Shown piece by piece: positions 47,841-56,416 of a DNA stretch of 64,000 bases (position 1 is the first letter of the stretch; every line of letters begins with the position of its first letter). The translations under genes were made by a program, and so were the position numbers. Source of the DNA: Rhizobium sp. Leaf453 (GTDB lineage Bacteria; Pseudomonadota; Alphaproteobacteria; Rhizobiales; Rhizobiaceae); assembly GCF_001425605.1 (NCBI RefSeq), contig NZ_LMRG01000012.1:330893-394892 (forward strand). Direction: 5' to 3'. The notes beneath the pieces were generated by a model that saw only the letters and a program-made list of their open reading frames with translations, made no database searches and was not told the DNA's origin.

Positions 47841-48326
47841 TTGGAAACCGTGTCTAGATATGCTTTTTCCAGACTGAATATGCGGAACTTGGCGCTTGGC
47901 GCCGCCGTCATTACGGGTCTGGCAGTATTTTCGCCGGTTCTGGTGACAAGCGAGGCCCACGCGGAGTTTCGTGTGTGCAATGGCACGCAGAACCTCGTTG
48001 GCGTGGCTATCGGCTACCGGGCCAAGGAAGGCTGGATTACGGAAGGGTGGTGGCAGGTTCCTGCGACCACCTGCGCGACCCTGATCGAGGGCGAACTGCA
48101 ATCACGCTACTATTATCTCTACGCTGAGGATGCGGCCCGCGGCGGCCGCTGGACGGGTGAGGTCAACATGTGCCTCGCTGAAAACGAGTTCAAGATTACC
48201 GGCGTGCAGGATTGCTTCGCGCGCGGGTTCCAGCGGGTGGGATTCAAGGAATACGACACGGGGCGTCAGGGAAGCTGGATGGTTCAGTTGTCCGATACCC
48301 CAGGGACACAAGAAAGCCACAACTGA
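47841..48326 (+). CDS. DUF1036 periplasmic protein
   Basis: The protein of up to 161 residues has a signal peptide (MRNLALGAAVITGLAV to SEAHA) and a DUF1036 domain: FRVCNGTQNLVGVAIGYRA, EGWWQVPATTCATLIEG, YYYLYAEDA and four Cys that may form two disulfides. The start is ambiguous: TTG 47841 has GGAG 5 nt upstream, while GTG 47850 and ATG 47880 are also in frame. It overlaps the pyk start (TGATG), so the two are translationally coupled, an odd pairing of a periplasmic protein with a glycolytic enzyme. Confidence 0.85.
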   Translation: METVSRYAFSRLNMRNLALGAAVITGLAVFSPVLVTSEAHAEFRVCNGTQNLVGVAIGYRAKEGWITEGWWQVPATTCATLIEGELQSRYYYLYAEDAARGGRWTGEVNMCLAENEFKITGVQDCFARGFQRVGFKEYDTGRQGSWMVQLSDTPGTQESHN

Positions 48327-49765
48327 TGAAGCGGAATAGAAAAGTCAAAATCCTCGCCACGCTTGGCCCGGCGTCGAATGAAGAAGAGATGATCCAGAAG
48401 CTGCACGAAGCAGGCGCTGATCTCTTCCGCATCAACATGAGCCATGCCAGCCATGACATGATGCGTACGCTGATCAAGCGCATCCGCAGCGTCGAAGCGC
48501 GCTGTGGCCGCCCGATCGGCATTCTCGCTGACCTGCAGGGACCGAAGCTGCGCGTCGGCAAGTTCGCCGATGGCAAGGTGGATTTGGTTCCCGGCCAGAC
48601 CTTCACGCTCGACAACAACGACGCTCTGGGTGACACCAAGCGCGTCCACCTGCCGCATCCGGAAATCCTCGAATCCGTCAAGCCTGGCCATCGCCTGCTG
48701 ATCGACGACGGCAAGTTGCATCTGCGCGCTGAAAAGTGCGACGGCAAGTCCATCGTCTGCACCGTGGTTTCCGGCACCAAGATTTCCGACCGCAAGGGCG
48801 TCAGCCTGCCCGATACGTTGCTCGGCGTCGGCGCCCTGACCGAGAAGGACCGGGCCGACCTCGATGCCGTGCTCCAGACCGAGGATGTCGATTGGGTTGC
48901 CCTGTCGTTCATCCAGCGGCCGGAAGACCTGTCAGAGGTTCGCAAGATTTCGCGCGGCCGCGTCGGTCTGATGTCAAAGATCGAAAAGCCGCAGGCGATC
49001 GAGCGGATCGACGAGATTATCGAGCTTTCCGACGCGCTGATGGTTGCCCGTGGCGACCTCGGCGTCGAAATGCCGCTCGAAGCGGTTCCCGGCCTGCAGA
49101 AGCAGTTGATCCGCGCCTGCCGCCGTGCCGGCAAGCCGGTCGTCGTCGCGACCCAGATGCTGGAATCGATGATTTCGGCGCCGGTTCCGACCCGCGCTGA
49201 AGTGTCCGACGTTGCCACCGCCGTCTTCGAAGGCGCCGATGCAGTGATGCTGTCGGCCGAGTCCGCCTCCGGCGATTACCCGGTCGAGGCCGTTTCGACG
49301 ATGGCGTCGATCGCCAGCAAGGTGGAGCTTGACCCGCACTATTCGGGCATCATCTATGCCCAGCGCACGCCGCCGGAAGCAACCGGCGCCGACGCCATTT
49401 CGCTCGCTGCTCACCAGATCGCCGAGACGCTGAAGCTGTCGGCCATCGTCTGTTATACGTCATCGGGCACGACGGGCCTGCGCACCGCGCGCGAGCGCCC
49501 GCAGGTTCCGATCCTGGCTCTTTCGCCGGTGATCCAGACGGCGCGCCGCCTCGCCGTGGTCTGGGGCTTGCACTGCGTCGTCACCAGCGACGCGACCGAC
49601 CTTGACGACATGGTCAACCGCGCCTGCCGCATCGTTGCGACGGAAGGCTTCGGAAAGCCGGGCGACCGGGTGATCATTTCGGCCGGCGTGCCGCTGGGAA
49701 CGCCAGGCGCCACCAACATGCTGCGCATCGCCTATATCGGCTCCGACGGCCTCAGCGGCGTCTGA
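48326..49765 (+). CDS. pyk: pyruvate kinase
   Basis: The 479-residue enzyme has the pyruvate kinase barrel: ILATLGPASNEEEMI, RINMSHA, ILADLQGPKLRVG and the active-site block MSKIEKPQAIERIDEII, with VARGDLGVEMPLE and ATQMLESM for metal and substrate. It makes pyruvate and ATP from phosphoenolpyruvate and ADP. I start at ATG 48326, which overlaps the DUF1036 stop; a longer reading upstream lies inside that gene. Confidence 0.96.
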   Translation: MKRNRKVKILATLGPASNEEEMIQKLHEAGADLFRINMSHASHDMMRTLIKRIRSVEARCGRPIGILADLQGPKLRVGKFADGKVDLVPGQTFTLDNNDALGDTKRVHLPHPEILESVKPGHRLLIDDGKLHLRAEKCDGKSIVCTVVSGTKISDRKGVSLPDTLLGVGALTEKDRADLDAVLQTEDVDWVALSFIQRPEDLSEVRKISRGRVGLMSKIEKPQAIERIDEIIELSDALMVARGDLGVEMPLEAVPGLQKQLIRACRRAGKPVVVATQMLESMISAPVPTRAEVSDVATAVFEGADAVMLSAESASGDYPVEAVSTMASIASKVELDPHYSGIIYAQRTPPEATGADAISLAAHQIAETLKLSAIVCYTSSGTTGLRTARERPQVPILALSPVIQTARRLAVVWGLHCVVTSDATDLDDMVNRACRIVATEGFGKPGDRVIISAGVPLGTPGATNMLRIAYIGSDGLSGV

Positions 49766-49787
49766 CCCCGGTTCTCTGTGAACATGA

Positions 49788-49816
49788 AAGCCGTCGGAGC
49801 GATCCGGCGGCTTTTT
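49788..49816 (+). terminator. intrinsic terminator after pyk
   Basis: An 11-bp stem (49788-49798, 49803-49813) with a GCGA loop runs into TTTTT 22 bp past the pyk stop. Confidence 0.85.
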
Positions 49817-49857
49817 GCATTTCAGGCTGTGCGGGCTTTTCCCATCGACCGGGTCAG

Positions 49858-50880
49858 CTATTGAACCACGGTGATCCGCGCTTCCGCCTCAGCCGCCAAC
49901 TTCTTCAGGTTACGCTTCTTTCCAGCCACGCTCTCGATCGCGGAGATCGCGAGGTCGGTGACGATATAGTCCGGCTTGTGCCCGAGATTGTGAATGGTAA
50001 GCAGCGTCGAGCCGGCGATGGCTGCGTGTAGCTGCCGGGAATGGATGTGCGGATAGACGACATTGTCGGCATCGCCGGTGATAATCACGGTCGGCGCCTT
50101 GATCTCCCGGTAACGCGGTGAGACGCGCTTTACGTATTCCAGCAGGTTGGCGACATCGATGGCATTGTTGCGGAAGGCGCGGGGGCGCAGGGCAAGATAG
50201 GCGGCGGTGTTTTCGATATAATCGTCAGGCCGGGGATTGGGAGCAAAGACCGACTTTGTTGCCTTGTCGATCGCGGCAAGACCGGCAGGCGGAGCAATCA
50301 GCGTCGAGAACAGCCAGCCGAGGACGGGCGTCCTGGCGGCGGAATAGTACCATTCGATACCACCGGGCCAGGGATGTGTGGCGGGGGAGAGGAAGACCAG
50401 CCCCTCGACCATATCCTTGTGATTGAGCGCGAAGGTTGCCGCGATGGCGCCGCCGAAGGAATGGCTGACGATGATCGCCTTGCGGATGCCGCGCTTCTTC
50501 ATCAGGGCAGCGATCGCATCCGCCTGGCCGTCCGGAAAGGCATTCTGTGGCCCGCCTCGCTCTGAGAATCCGAGACCTGGGCGATCCACGAACAGCATAT
50601 CGGCGCGGCCGTCGAGCTTCGCCCGGAAGGCGGTCATCAGGTCGCGCAGGTTGGCGCTGGCGCCGTGGATGAAGACTAGCGTCGGCAGGTCCGCCGTTTT
50701 CGGACGGGGAACATAAACACTGTTCATGCGATAGCCGCCGACGTCGATCAATTCGCCCTGGTTCGGATTGTTCTTTTCGAAGGCCGCTGCCTGATAGGAG
50801 CTGAAGCCGAATCCCGTGGCGAGAACGGCGAAAAAGACGAAGGCGATAAACAGCATGATTTTCCTGGAGGCGAAATTCAT
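49858..50880 (-). CDS. membrane-anchored alpha/beta hydrolase
   Basis: The 340-residue protein begins with a membrane segment (IMLFIAFVFFAVLATGFGF) and has an alpha/beta hydrolase fold: LVFIHGASANLRDL oxyanion region, FVDRPGLGFSERG, the nucleophile elbow VSHSFGGAI, acid in GDADNVVY and base in NLGHKPDY. Epoxide hydrolases, haloperoxidases and esterases share this form, so substrate cannot be named. It converges with pyk. Confidence 0.85.
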   Translation of the reverse strand: MNFASRKIMLFIAFVFFAVLATGFGFSSYQAAAFEKNNPNQGELIDVGGYRMNSVYVPRPKTADLPTLVFIHGASANLRDLMTAFRAKLDGRADMLFVDRPGLGFSERGGPQNAFPDGQADAIAALMKKRGIRKAIIVSHSFGGAIAATFALNHKDMVEGLVFLSPATHPWPGGIEWYYSAARTPVLGWLFSTLIAPPAGLAAIDKATKSVFAPNPRPDDYIENTAAYLALRPRAFRNNAIDVANLLEYVKRVSPRYREIKAPTVIITGDADNVVYPHIHSRQLHAAIAGSTLLTIHNLGHKPDYIVTDLAISAIESVAGKKRNLKKLAAEAEARITVVQ

Positions 50881-50980
50881 CGATCACTTTCTCGCGCACT
50901 GAGGACATGCGCAACCGGCCGGATGGATATTGTTATGCCGATACGGTGAAAGGAGATGCTTGGTTTCGCGGAAAGGCGGT

Positions 50981-51586
50981 TTAGGTGCGATTGCCGGCCA
51001 GTTTTTCTTCAAGCTCGCCCAGTTGTTCCTGTGCCTTTCGGTCGGCCGGATAGATATCGAGGAACTGCTCCCAGGCCCGAAGCGCCAGTTCATCCTTGCC
51101 GGCGGCGGTCAGGATCGCCGCCATGCCGGCCAGTGCGCCGAAATGGCGTGGCTCGATGGCGAGCACGCGATTGATGTCGGACATGGATTTGCGGAAGTTG
51201 CCCATCTGGTAGTGCAGCGTGGCACGCTGGTTCCAGCCTTCGACATACTGCGGGGAAAGGGCGATGACCTGGTCGAGCACGTCGAGCGCCGTGGCCTGAC
51301 GGTTGGCTTCCATCGCCTTGGCCGCCCATTGCATCAGGAGATTGACGGAGGCGCTGCCGGAATCCTGCCATTCGATGCGGATTCGGTCGGAAATCTCACG
51401 GGCCTTGTCCGGCGTGCGTTCCCGCTTCAACTCCGCAAAAAGCGTATCGAGTCGCTGCTTGGGTGTCGTCAGCTCCGATGTCACGGACGCTTGTGACGCA
51501 TCCGCGGCCTGAAGAGCAGGCACGGCCGCAATGGATACTGCGAGGAGGGAGCCGAGAATCAGAAATGATGACATGAGTTTAGCCAT
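50981..51586 (-). CDS. secreted TPR-repeat protein
   Basis: The 201-residue protein has a signal peptide (ending near ALQA, residue 27) and three TPR-type units in residues 90-190 (ALDVLDQVIALSPQYVEGWNQRA, DINRVLAIEPRHFGALAGMA, LRAWEQFLDIYP). It should bind partner proteins in the periplasm. No partner is apparent. The N-terminus may start at the fifth codon, also ATG. Confidence 0.82.
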   Translation of the reverse strand: MAKLMSSFLILGSLLAVSIAAVPALQAADASQASVTSELTTPKQRLDTLFAELKRERTPDKAREISDRIRIEWQDSGSASVNLLMQWAAKAMEANRQATALDVLDQVIALSPQYVEGWNQRATLHYQMGNFRKSMSDINRVLAIEPRHFGALAGMAAILTAAGKDELALRAWEQFLDIYPADRKAQEQLGELEEKLAGNRT

Positions 51587-51748
51587 GGCAGATAAGGTAG
51601 TCCGCCATGGCCGAAGATCAAATCAAATTTGTGACATCAAGATGATGAACCGCCGAGCGCCTGTTTTCTCCCGGAGAACAGGCGCAGAGACGCACACAGT
51701 CCATTCACGATTATCCAGAAAGCCAAGCTTTCCGGCTCGCGGAATGAA

Positions 51749-51874
51749 TCAGCCCTGACGAGCCTTGAAGCGCGGGTTCAGCTTGTTGATGATGTAGATG
51801 CGACCCTTGCGGCGAACCAGACGGTTTTCGCGGTGACGGGCCTTCAGCGACTTGAGCGAATTTTTGATCTTCAT
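51749..51874 (-). CDS. rpmJ: 50S ribosomal protein L36, short type
   Basis: Forty-one codons encode a basic peptide starting [17 protein letters not shown] and ending [12 protein letters not shown]. This is the alphaproteobacterial L36 form, which lacks the CxxC zinc motif of E. coli RpmJ. It is a structural protein of the large ribosomal subunit. It is a stand-alone gene. Confidence 0.93.
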   Translation of the reverse strand: MKIKNSLKSLKARHRENRLVRRKGRIYIINKLNPRFKARQG

Positions 51875-51928
51875 TTTTCTGATCCGCAGTTTAGGCGAAT
51901 CCATGTTCGCCGGTCTTTAACAATCAAA

Positions 51929-51962
51929 AGCGCGCTGGCAGACCGTTAAAGTCGAGCGCGCT
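51929..51962 (-). terminator. terminator-like hairpin after purK
   Basis: Two AGCGCGCT arms (51929-51936, 51955-51962) with an 18-nt loop are followed on the minus strand by TTTGATTG. It lies between purK and rpmJ. Confidence 0.55.
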
Positions 51963-52058
51963 CTTAGGGTGGCAGGCAAATAACCCGGCATCATAAAAGT
52001 GTCAACCATAGAGAGCCGGTTTTCGCAGGGGCTTTCGGCTTTTCTGTGGGTTAACGCC

Positions 52059-53108
52059 CTATTTCAGCCAGGTGACGTGCCCCATCTTGCGTCCCGGACG
52101 CGCTTCCGTCTTGCCGTAAAGGTGCACCAGCGTCTGGGGTTTGGCGAGCCACGAGGGCACGTCGTCGATGTCGTCACCGATCAGGTTCTGCATCACGCAA
52201 TCGGAATGTCGCGCACCGTCTGACAGCGGCAGGCCGGTGACGGCGCGGATATGCTGTTCGAACTGGGAGACCGCGCAGGCGGCTTCCGTCCAGTGGCCGG
52301 AGTTATGGACGCGCGGTGCGATCTCGTTGCAAACCAGCGTGCCATCGGCAAGGATGAAGAACTCAACGCCGATGACGCCGACATAGTTGAGCGCGGACAG
52401 GATCGCGGTTGCGGCCAGTCGGGCAGCCTCCGCCGCCGTCTCGTTCACGGAGGCCGGAACGGTCGACGTATGGAGAATGCCGTTGCGATGGATGTTTTCG
52501 GCCGGATCGTAGCAGGCGATCGTGCCATCGGTGCCGCGCGCGGCAATGATCGACATCTCCCGCTCGAAGGGCACGAAGCTTTCGAGAATCATCGGCACGC
52601 TTCCGAGTGCGGCAAAGGCACCGGCGGGATCGTCCGAGGCGCTTTTGAACACGCGTTGGCCCTTGCCGTCATAGCCGAAGCGGCGGGTTTTCAGCACGCC
52701 CTGACCGGAGAAATCGACAAGCGCCTGTTCCACCTGCTCCTGGCTGTCGATGGCATGGAAACGGGCGGTCTCGATGCCGCAGCCGTTGAGGAACCGTTTC
52801 TCTGTGACGCGGTCCTGGGAGACTTCCAGTGCCTTGGCTGGCGGACAGACCGGGCGGGTCTGCGCGAGCAATTCGGCTGCCTTGACCGGAACGTTTTCGA
52901 ATTCGTAGGTGATGACGTCGCAAGAGTCTGCGAGTTGGCGCAACGCTGCTTCGTCGTCATAGGCGGCAACGATCTGGCCATTGGCAACCTGAGCCGCCGG
53001 ACAATCGGCCTGCGGTTCCAGAATGATGGTGCGGAAATTGAGACGAGCCGCCGCCATGGCGAGCATGCGGCCGAGCTGGCCGCCGCCAATGATGCCGATC
53101 GTTCTCAT
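52059..53108 (-). CDS. purK: N5-carboxyaminoimidazole ribonucleotide synthase
   Basis: The 349-residue ATP-grasp enzyme has [36 protein letters not shown] and [14 protein letters not shown]. It uses ATP and bicarbonate to carboxylate AIR to N5-CAIR in purine synthesis. It overlaps purE by 4 bp, so the two consecutive steps are coupled. Confidence 0.95.
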   Translation of the reverse strand: MRTIGIIGGGQLGRMLAMAAARLNFRTIILEPQADCPAAQVANGQIVAAYDDEAALRQLADSCDVITYEFENVPVKAAELLAQTRPVCPPAKALEVSQDRVTEKRFLNGCGIETARFHAIDSQEQVEQALVDFSGQGVLKTRRFGYDGKGQRVFKSASDDPAGAFAALGSVPMILESFVPFEREMSIIAARGTDGTIACYDPAENIHRNGILHTSTVPASVNETAAEAARLAATAILSALNYVGVIGVEFFILADGTLVCNEIAPRVHNSGHWTEAACAVSQFEQHIRAVTGLPLSDGARHSDCVMQNLIGDDIDDVPSWLAKPQTLVHLYGKTEARPGRKMGHVTWLK

Positions 53109-53605
53109 GCCTGATCCACGGGGTACTCGGCCACAGATACGCTCTGCTGTTCGCGCCAGTCGTCGAGGCGGTCGGCGAGATCTGGGTCGCTGAGTGCGAG
53201 GACTGCAGCGGCAAGAAGGGCTGCATTGACGGCGCCCGCGCGGCCGATCGCCAACGTGCCGACAGGAATGCCGGCGGGCATCTGCACGATCGACAACAGG
53301 CTATCCTGGCCGGACAGCGCCTTGGACTGGACGGGAACGCCGAACACCGGCAGCGGCGTCATGGCTGCCGTCATGCCGGGCAGGTGGGCCGCACCGCCGG
53401 CGCCGGCAATGATGACCTTGAAGCCCTCGTCGCGCGCGCCTCTCGCAAAATTGATCAGCCGATCCACGGTGCGGTGCGCGGAAACGATACGCGCCTCATA
53501 GGCCACATCGAGTGCGTCGAGCATATCGGCGGCATTCTTCATGGTCTCCCAGTCGGACTGGCTTCCCATAATGATGGCGACGGGCGGAGTGGCTGCTTTC
53601 GTCAC
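53105..53605 (-). CDS. purE: N5-carboxyaminoimidazole ribonucleotide mutase
   Basis: The class I PurE has [24 protein letters not shown] with the catalytic His, [11 protein letters not shown] and the [15 protein letters not shown] loop. It converts N5-CAIR to CAIR. No ATG lies in reach: GTG 53605 gives the family N-terminus (then [14 protein letters not shown], 166 residues) with a GGAATGAAG site, and TTG 53644 is the only other upstream choice. A DUF465 gene lies 31 bp upstream on the same strand. Confidence 0.93.
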   Translation of the reverse strand: MTKAATPPVAIIMGSQSDWETMKNAADMLDALDVAYEARIVSAHRTVDRLINFARGARDEGFKVIIAGAGGAAHLPGMTAAMTPLPVFGVPVQSKALSGQDSLLSIVQMPAGIPVGTLAIGRAGAVNAALLAAAVLALSDPDLADRLDDWREQQSVSVAEYPVDQA

Positions 53606-53636
53606 GTCTTCATTCCGTATCTTGGTCGAGGCCGTA

Positions 53637-53840
53637 TCAGGCAATGATATCAGGGATGATCTGGTCTTCGATCTTGGTGATCTTGTCCTTAATGATCAGC
53701 TTCTTCTTTTTCATCCGCTGGATGCGCAGGGCATCACAGCCGGTCTGGATCATTGCATTGATCGCGACGTCATAATCTTCGTGTTCCTGCCTCAGTCGAG
53801 CTACGCCCAGTCTGAGTTCGGCCTGATCCTGATCTGGCAT
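53637..53840 (-). CDS. DUF465 (YdcH-like) small protein
   Basis: The 67-residue protein has a coiled-coil profile: [20 protein letters not shown], then the basic [21 protein letters not shown] typical of DUF465. The function is unknown. It precedes purE by 31 bp on the same strand and probably shares its promoter. A second DUF465 gene starts 242 bp away on the other strand. Confidence 0.85.
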   Translation of the reverse strand: MPDQDQAELRLGVARLRQEHEDYDVAINAMIQTGCDALRIQRMKKKKLIIKDKITKIEDQIIPDIIA

Positions 53841-54081
53841 GCATGTTCCCCGTCGGCGCCGGCAGAAGTCGGTCTGCCATCCGTATCAAATCGTCGTCGC
53901 TCTAGCACAGAATTGTTGGTAACGGGAAGTTATCCCAATACCAAATCTCGTGAGCCGGATTCCGCGTCAGCCACGATTTCGCCTTCGACAAATGAAAAAT
54001 AGCGTGGCACACTACCCCGGTTACAACGTGGAACATCCGGCATTTCAAAGCCGGGTGCAAGCAAAAGGAAGGGACTGCCAC

Positions 54082-54255
54082 ATGACCATTGAGGCTCATC
54101 TTGCAACGCTTGAGAAAAAACATGGTGTTCTGGAGCAGGAGCTCCATTCAGCGCTGACCCAGCCCTCGATTCAGGATCAGCACATCGCCGACATCAAGCG
54201 TCGGAAGCTGCGCTTGAAGGACGAAATCGAGAAGATTCGCTCTTCATCTCACTGA
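54082..54255 (+). CDS. DUF465 family small protein
   Basis: The 57-residue protein (MTIEAHLATLEKKHGVLEQ, then IADIKRRKLRLKDEIEKI) is a compact DUF465 coiled coil. AAGGAAGGG precedes the ATG. It is divergent from the other DUF465 gene, suggesting an old duplication. I reject an in-frame start at 53950 because it has no similarity to the family. Confidence 0.85.
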   Translation: MTIEAHLATLEKKHGVLEQELHSALTQPSIQDQHIADIKRRKLRLKDEIEKIRSSSH

Positions 54256-54359
54256 TTAGGTAAAGCAATCTCATTCATCGGGAGACTTTTGTTCCAGCGT
54301 GAATTGATGACCGGAAGAGGGAAGAACACTCCCGAAGCGGCTTCAAGCGTTGTCGATAA

Positions 54360-54401
54360 GCGGGCTCATCCAATGCGGACATGATGTCCGTCAGAGCCCG
54401 C
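54360..54401. other. nested hairpin element before the ArsR gene
   Basis: Outer arms GCGGGCTC (54360-54367) and GAGCCCGC (54394-54401) enclose an inner GGACAT-G-ATGTCC palindrome (54377-54389). It has no T tract. The gap from 54256 to 54446 has no gene, and this is its only striking structure. Confidence 0.45.
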
Positions 54402-54446
54402 AGGTAGTGAGTTTCCCGGTGTCTGGCCCTTGTCGGGCCATATCCC

Positions 54447-54707
54447 TCAAGACCAGAACTGATCCAGCCACAGATTGACGCGGTCGAAGCCCGGCTTGTT
54501 GATGGCGTAAATCCGTTTCGTGCCGCTTGCCGAGACGGAGACTAAGTTCGAATCCAACAAAGCTTTCAGATGCTGTGACACCGCAGGCCGGCTGATGGGC
54601 AGGCCTTCCGCCAGTTCGTTCACAGTGCGGGGCGCGCGCCGCAACTCCTCCAGCAGGTAGCGCCGGTTCGGGTCCGAAATTGCATCGAATGGATCAGCGT
54701 GTGACAT
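54447..54707 (-). CDS. ArsR-family winged-helix regulator
   Basis: The 86-residue protein is a minimal ArsR winged helix: FDAISDPNRRYLLEELRRAP, NELAEGLPISRPAVSQHLKALLDSNLV and a wing ending RIYAINKPGF. No metal-binding Cys are present, so it belongs to the non-metal group that controls metabolic or stress genes. A TTG two codons upstream is possible. Its target may be itself or the TSUP permease. Confidence 0.88.
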   Translation of the reverse strand: MSHADPFDAISDPNRRYLLEELRRAPRTVNELAEGLPISRPAVSQHLKALLDSNLVSVSASGTKRIYAINKPGFDRVNLWLDQFWS

Positions 54708-54868
54708 GGGCAAAAGCTAGGAGAATTCAAAGCGCTCGGCAAGTGAATTGTGCAGTGCGGCATTAGAATTTTGCCGTGCAGTATGCAAGTGATCCGTGCA
54801 TAATCCGGCAATTATGCCGTTAGTTTTCCCGGGGTATGGCTTCGACCACTTCAACCGGCGCGAATGCT

Positions 54869-55648
54869 TCAGTAAGCAGTCGCCAGCGCAACCGCACCGT
54901 CATAGACCAGCTTCATGCCGGCAAGAAACGCCATCGTGTACATGAAGGGGTAGAACACCTGCGGCTGCATGCGCTTCACCACCCAGGCGCCGGCCATCGT
55001 CGCGAGCATTGCCAACGGGAAGAGCGTCACCGACGTTGCCAGATTGCTCGTATCCAGTTGTCCGAGCGCGAAATAGGGGATCAGCTTGACGGCGTTGAGG
55101 ATGGCAAAGAAGCGGACCATTGTCCCTGTGTAATCGCGTGGCGGCAATTTCAGCGGCAGCGCGTAGATCTGGAAGGGCGGGCCGCCGGAATGGGCGACGA
55201 AGCTGCCATAACCGGCAAAAGAGCCGAAAAACATCGCCGGCACTGTCCGGTGCGGTTTGGCCGGGATGACGATGCCTTGCCGCGCGCGCCATGTATTGTA
55301 GGCATAGCGCAGCACGAACAGGACGGTGATCAGGCCGATGATCAGCCGCAGCACATCGCGGGAAACATAAGCCGATGTCGCCCAGCCGATACCGATGCCG
55401 ACAAGGGCGCCGGGCAGCAGGATGGTCAGCGTCTTCCGGTCGCCATTGTGCCGCCAGGTCCAGAGCGCGACGGCATCCATGGCGATCAGGATCGGCAGCA
55501 GGAGCGCCGCCGCCTGGACCGGCGACACAACCAGCGACAGGATCGGCACACCCATCATGGAAAGGGCTTCGCCCATGCCGCCCTTGCTGAAACCGACGAG
55601 CAGGACCGCGGGGATGGCGATGGCATAGAAATGAAAATCGGGAAGCAT
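54869..55648 (-). CDS. TSUP (TauE/SafE, DUF81) sulfite/anion permease
   Basis: The 259-residue protein has about eight membrane segments and the TSUP pattern: FSKGGMGEALSMMGVPILSL at the start of repeat one and FAGYGSFVAHSGGPPFQIYAL of repeat two. The family exports sulfite, sulfoacetate or other anions; the substrate here is unknown. I start at ATG 55648 (MLPDFHFYAIA) with AAGGA upstream. The longer upstream reading lies opposite thiE and is not real. Confidence 0.88.
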   Translation of the reverse strand: MLPDFHFYAIAIPAVLLVGFSKGGMGEALSMMGVPILSLVVSPVQAAALLLPILIAMDAVALWTWRHNGDRKTLTILLPGALVGIGIGWATSAYVSRDVLRLIIGLITVLFVLRYAYNTWRARQGIVIPAKPHRTVPAMFFGSFAGYGSFVAHSGGPPFQIYALPLKLPPRDYTGTMVRFFAILNAVKLIPYFALGQLDTSNLATSVTLFPLAMLATMAGAWVVKRMQPQVFYPFMYTMAFLAGMKLVYDGAVALATAY

Positions 55649-55753
55649 GGGTATCGGTTGATCCTTTTGCCCGCAGGGTCTATCGCTTTTGCGGATCGAA
55701 ATCGAGTAGGGATGATAAGCGCGGACGCGCATTTCATCGGAAACAGAGACATT

Positions 55754-56407
55754 ATGAGCAATCAAGACAATCGCTGCCGCCTGGTCCTCATCGCGCCGGA
55801 TATTGCCGATATCGAGAGCCGCGCGCGGATCCTGGCCGGCGCGCTGCGTGGCGGTGATGTAGCATCCGTCATCGTTCCGCAATATGACCTGGACGATCAC
55901 ACGTTCCAGAAACATGCCGAAGCCCTGGTCCCGGTCATTCAGGAAGCGGGTGCCGCCGCGCTGGTTGCAGGCGATACGCGGGTCGCGGGCCGGGCCAAGG
56001 CGGATGGCCTGCACATCACCGGCAATGCGGCTGATCTCGCCGAGGCTGTCGAAAAACTCTCTCCGAAGCTGATCGTCGGCGGCGGCAATGCCGCGGATCG
56101 CCATCACGCGCTGGAAATGGGCGAAATCCGTCCGGACTACGTGTTCTTCGGCAAGATCGATGGCGATATCAAGCCGGAAGCGCATCCGAAGAACGTGGCG
56201 CTGGCCGAATGGTGGGCGTCGATGATCGAAATTCCCTGCATCGTCATGGGCGGAACTGACCCGGATTCGGCGTTGACCGTGGCCGAGAGCGGTGCCGAGT
56301 TCGTGGCCCTTCGTCTGGCGGTTTTTTCCGAACCGGAACAGGCGCCTTCTATTGTTGCCGCAATCAACGCACTTCTTGACGAAAAAGCGCCACGGTTTGA
56401 AGCTTAA
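55754..56407 (+). CDS. thiamine phosphate synthase family (ThiE-like) protein
   Basis: The 217-residue protein has a TIM-barrel ThiE/TenI pattern: RLVLIAPDI, DVASVIVPQYDL, DGLHITGNAADLA, VGGGNAADRHHALEMGE and the phosphate loop PCIVMGGTDPDSA. ThiE joins thiazole phosphate and HMP-pyrophosphate. Several catalytic residues of true ThiE look replaced, so this may be a TenI-like paralogue rather than the real synthase. It starts a same-strand run toward efp. Confidence 0.75.
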   Translation: MSNQDNRCRLVLIAPDIADIESRARILAGALRGGDVASVIVPQYDLDDHTFQKHAEALVPVIQEAGAAALVAGDTRVAGRAKADGLHITGNAADLAEAVEKLSPKLIVGGGNAADRHHALEMGEIRPDYVFFGKIDGDIKPEAHPKNVALAEWWASMIEIPCIVMGGTDPDSALTVAESGAEFVALRLAVFSEPEQAPSIVAAINALLDEKAPRFEA

Positions 56408-56416
56408 GACATTTTC

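Noticed and set aside
54836..55753. N-terminal part of a 523-residue frame running into the ThiE-like gene
   Set aside because: Bases 54869-55648 are antisense to the TSUP permease; the real start is ATG 55754.
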